Of a stretch of DNA of 9,056 nucleotides, positions 7,397-9,056 are shown one piece after another. Under the pieces are notes generated by a model, which saw only the letters and a program-made list of their open reading frames with translations, was not told where the DNA came from and did no database searches. How positions within the stretch are numbered: the stretch's first letter is position 1; each line of letters starts with the position of its first letter. The stretch is from Chloroflexia bacterium (lineage in GTDB: Bacteria; Chloroflexota; Chloroflexia; Thermomicrobiales; CFX8), in contig JACCZH010000066.1 of assembly GCA_013696045.1 (NCBI GenBank), positions 1-9,056 of the forward strand. The letters run 5' to 3'. A program made the position numbers and the translations under genes.

Positions 7397-7414
7397 GCCA
7401 CGGACTCCCGTGGC
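7397..7414 (+). promoter_or_regulatory. Perfect 7-bp hairpin in the folC-permease gap
   Basis: GCCACGG (7397-7403) and CCGTGGC (7408-7414) are exact inverted repeats around a four-base ACTC loop. No T-run follows, so it is not a standard intrinsic terminator. It sits between the promoter candidate and the ribosome binding site of the permease, so it could be a leader structure, a weak terminator for folC or an RNA-stabilising hairpin. It does not resemble a purine riboswitch, which needs about 70 bases of three-way-junction structure. Confidence 0.5.
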
Positions 7415-7430
7415 AGTGTGTTGAGAAGGT

Positions 7431-7438
7431 GGGGGTGA
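7431..7438 (+). promoter_or_regulatory. Ribosome binding site of the permease gene
   Basis: GGGGGTGA, matching the GGTGA end of the anti-Shine-Dalgarno complement, lies 3 bases before the GTG start at 7442 and supports that start over the ATG at residue 27. Confidence 0.5.
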
Positions 7439-7441
7439 CTG

Positions 7442-8896
7442 GTGAGCCAGCGTGAGGCGCGTGCCACGAATTCCGGCGGGACGGGTGGTTTCCTCGAAAG
7501 GCAATTCAAGCTCAAGGAGATGGGCACCTCAGCCAGAACGGAGATTCTGGCCGGCCTGACGACGTTCGTCGTCATGTCCTACATCATCTTTGTCAATCCG
7601 CTCATTCTCTCGACACCGGGTCCAAACGATCCGGGGTTGGCGATCTCGGCCACGACGACCGCGACCTGTCTGGTGGCCGGCATCATGACAATCATCATGG
7701 GAATCGTCACCAACCGCGCCTACGCCATCGCGCCTGGACTCGGACTGAACGCGATTGTGGCCTTTACCCTGGTGGGGCAAGAGGGCCTGACCTACCCGCA
7801 GGCCATGGGTGTGATCGTGGCCGAGGGTGTTCTGATCACGATTCTGGTGCTGGCTGGGGTGCGCAAGTATGTGATGGACGCGGTGCCGCTGGAGCTTAAG
7901 AAGGGCATCTCGGTCGGCATCGGGCTCTTTATTCTCTTCATCGGACTGGTCAACGGCGGGATCATCAGTACCGGGGAGGGAACCATCGTCGGGCTGACCG
8001 ACCTGCGCGGCGCGCCGGTGCTGGTCACGGCGTTCGGTCTGTTTCTGACCATCGGCCTGCTGGCGATGAAGCAAAGGGCCGCGATTCTCATTGGTATCGT
8101 CGCCACGACGATTTTTGCGATTATCGTTGAGCAGATCGGGGACACCGGACAGTTCGTGCCCGGGCAGGCGCAAATCCCGGATTCGATCCTGGCCACGCCA
8201 GATTTCTCGGTGATTGGTGATATTTCGTTCGGGTTCTTCGCCGAACTCGGCCTTAGTGTGGCCATCCTGACGATTCTGGCGATTATGCTGGCTGACTTCT
8301 TCGACACGATGGGGACGCTGGTCGGTGTTGGCAGCCAGGCCGGATATCTCAACGAGAAGGGCGAGCTGCCGGACGCCCAGAAGGCGTTGCTGGTGGATTC
8401 GCTCGGCGCGGTGGCCGGTGGCGCGGCCAGCTCCTCGTCGGCAACGACCTACATCGAGTCAGCCTCCGGCGTGGCCAACGGTGGCCGGACCGGGCTGGTA
8501 GCAGTGACGGTTGGTGTGCTCTTTTTGCTCGCCATGCCATTCTCTCCACTGGTTGAAATCGTGCCGACTTCCGCCACCGCCGCGGCCTTGATCGTCGTTG
8601 GCTGGATGATGACCAGCGTGCTGTCAGAACGCGAGGATGTGTTGTCAGACGGCCGCACGGTGCGCTCCAAGGGGGTGGACTTCAGCGACATCGAGGTCGG
8701 CTTGCCGGTGCTGGCCACCATGATGATGATGCCGCTGACCTTCAACATCACCAACGGCATTGGCGCCGGGTTCATCGTCTGGACGGTTATCAAGATGTTC
8801 CGTGGCAAGTTCGCGGAAATTCACCCCGCCATGTACGTCATCAGCGCGGCGTTCATTATTTACTTCCTGCGCTCGTATCTGGGGGTAGGTGCGTAA
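7442..8896 (+). CDS. AzgA/PbuG-type NCS2 purine permease (guanine/hypoxanthine or adenine)
   Basis: This 484-residue polytopic inner-membrane transporter belongs to the AzgA branch of the NCS2 family, which imports purine bases (guanine, hypoxanthine, adenine) with protons. Diagnostic features are the N-terminal FLERQFKLKEMGTSARTEI (17-35), TTFVVMSYIIFVNP (40-53) in helix 1, PGLGLNAIVAFTLV (98-111), ELKKGISVGIGLFI (151-164), the DFFDTMGTLVGV motif (285-296), and the half-helix region SSATTYIESASGVANGGRTGL (332-352). The family fold is 14 helices in two inverted repeats. The linker SEREDVLSDGRTVRSKG (395-411), between the Trp-Met-Met helix and DFSDIEVGLP, looks longer than usual. The GTG start at 7442 is preceded by GGGGGTGA (7431-7438) and puts the conserved LERxFKLKExGTS block at about residue 18. 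The internal ATG at residue 27 would cut that block. The gene is co-directional with folC, 98 bases downstream. Exact substrate is not determinable here. Confidence 0.93.
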   Translation: MSQREARATNSGGTGGFLERQFKLKEMGTSARTEILAGLTTFVVMSYIIFVNPLILSTPGPNDPGLAISATTTATCLVAGIMTIIMGIVTNRAYAIAPGLGLNAIVAFTLVGQEGLTYPQAMGVIVAEGVLITILVLAGVRKYVMDAVPLELKKGISVGIGLFILFIGLVNGGIISTGEGTIVGLTDLRGAPVLVTAFGLFLTIGLLAMKQRAAILIGIVATTIFAIIVEQIGDTGQFVPGQAQIPDSILATPDFSVIGDISFGFFAELGLSVAILTILAIMLADFFDTMGTLVGVGSQAGYLNEKGELPDAQKALLVDSLGAVAGGAASSSSATTYIESASGVANGGRTGLVAVTVGVLFLLAMPFSPLVEIVPTSATAAALIVVGWMMTSVLSEREDVLSDGRTVRSKGVDFSDIEVGLPVLATMMMMPLTFNITNGIGAGFIVWTVIKMFRGKFAEIHPAMYVISAAFIIYFLRSYLGVGA

Positions 8897-8915
8897 GGCG
8901 CAAGACAATCATCAA

Positions 8916-8941
8916 TCCTATGAAGAATTGACGCTCCTATG
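8916..8941 (+). repeat. Short direct repeat TCCTATG beside the mobile-element tail
   Basis: TCCTATG occurs at 8916-8922 and again at 8935-8941, 19 bases apart, in the 45-base gap between the permease stop and the stop of the transposase-like frame. The second copy also lies inside the loop and stem of the inverted repeat described at 8928-8945. It may belong to an insertion-sequence end, or may be chance. Confidence 0.35.
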
Positions 8942-8945
8942 TCAA
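8928..8945. repeat. Small inverted repeat at the end of the transposase-like frame
   Basis: TTGAC (8928-8932) and GTCAA (8941-8945) are exact inverted repeats around eight bases. The right arm overlaps the stop codon of the transposase-like frame (complement of 8942-8944). Five base pairs is weak, so a role as terminator or element-end structure is only possible. Confidence 0.3.
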
Positions 8946-9056
8946 ACGGAGGCGCCAGATGCGGCGGCAACGCCGATCTCGTGCCACCGTTTCCAGATAC
9001 GACGGATGATGAAGCGTTTGAGGGCGCGGATCGCTTCGCGCCAGCTCTTGCCCTCG
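8942..9056 (-). CDS. C-terminus of a probable IS110-family transposase, 5' end outside window
   Basis: On the minus strand a frame entering from the right edge encodes 37 residues before TGA (8942-8944). It begins EGKSWREAIRALKRFIIRRI and continues WKRWHEIGVAAASGASV. The pattern E-G-K-x-x-R-E-A-x-R-x-L-K-R-hydrophobic near the C-terminus is one I associate with IS110/IS116/IS902-type transposases (DEDD/RuvC-like recombinases with a C-terminal serine domain). In those elements the chain ends soon after this basic helix. The small, Ala/Gly/Ser-rich last dozen residues look less conserved and could be read-through into an element end. Catalytic residues lie outside the window, so completeness cannot be judged. 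The stop lies only 45 bases from the permease stop, convergent with it. The alternative is an unrelated protein sharing a short basic helix. Confidence 0.55.
   Translation of the reverse strand, partial: EGKSWREAIRALKRFIIRRIWKRWHEIGVAAASGASV

Noticed and set aside
7344..7441. Purine riboswitch in front of the purine permease
   Set aside because: The gap is too short and lacks the three-helix junction with conserved loop bases; only one simple hairpin is seen.
7529..8352. Minus-strand open frames of 214 and 186 codons opposite the permease
   Set aside because: Antisense shadows of the permease gene; the translations are polar and His/Asp/Arg-rich without domain signatures, and the plus frame is a clear transporter.
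8962..8975. CGGCG-GCAA-CGCCG hairpin with a GNRA loop
   Set aside because: Only five base pairs, and it lies within the Ala/Gly-rich coding tail of the transposase-like frame, so chance in GC-rich sequence is likely.
1..9056. CRISPR arrays, tRNA/rRNA genes, toxin-antitoxin pairs and long tandem repeats
   Set aside because: Reading both strands showed no regularly spaced repeats, no conserved rRNA segments or tRNA arms, and no small gene pairs of that kind.

Overview
The window is a high-GC bacterial chromosome segment with seven densely packed protein genes and the tail of a probable insertion sequence. GC-rich third positions, frequent GTG/TTG starts, a large soluble GAF/PAS histidine kinase, a luciferase-like (LLM) oxidoreductase and an AzgA-type permease would fit Chloroflexota (Thermomicrobia-like) or a neighbouring high-GC Gram-positive lineage. 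No rRNA or tRNA is present, so this placement is a guess.

Left block, all on the minus strand (read right to left, 5823 down to 1): a small four-helix membrane protein; an LLM-class flavin oxidoreductase with a TTG start; an orotate-phosphoribosyltransferase-like protein; a 1028-residue cytosolic multi-sensor histidine kinase (GAF-PAS-GAF-PAS-PAS-HisKA-HATPase); and a P-loop kinase-like gene that runs off the left edge. The last two are separated by 9 bases, and the ribosome binding site of the P-loop gene overlaps the kinase stop codon, so they are almost certainly translationally coupled. A plausible sigma-70 promoter precedes the phosphoribosyltransferase gene, suggesting a PRTase-kinase-P-loop transcription unit.

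Right block, plus strand: after a 164-base divergent intergenic region with a good promoter candidate come folC (dihydrofolate/folylpolyglutamate synthase) and, 98 bases later, an AzgA/PbuG-type purine permease whose short leader carries its own promoter candidate and a perfect 7-bp hairpin. Beyond the permease, a minus-strand reading frame entering from the right edge looks like the C-terminus of an IS110-family transposase. It stops only 45 bases from the permease stop, so a mobile-element end probably abuts the permease gene.

Functionally, folC, the purine permease and the PRTase-like protein touch nucleobase and one-carbon metabolism, but most genes here look like ordinary core or accessory genes. 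The most unusual feature is the OPRT-like protein. It keeps the PRPP-binding motif and the UMP-synthase-like fold signature but has lost the Lys/Lys/His residues of the catalytic loop, and it lies just upstream of a sensor kinase with no response regulator in view. I see no CRISPR array, toxin-antitoxin pair, phage genes or clear defence system.
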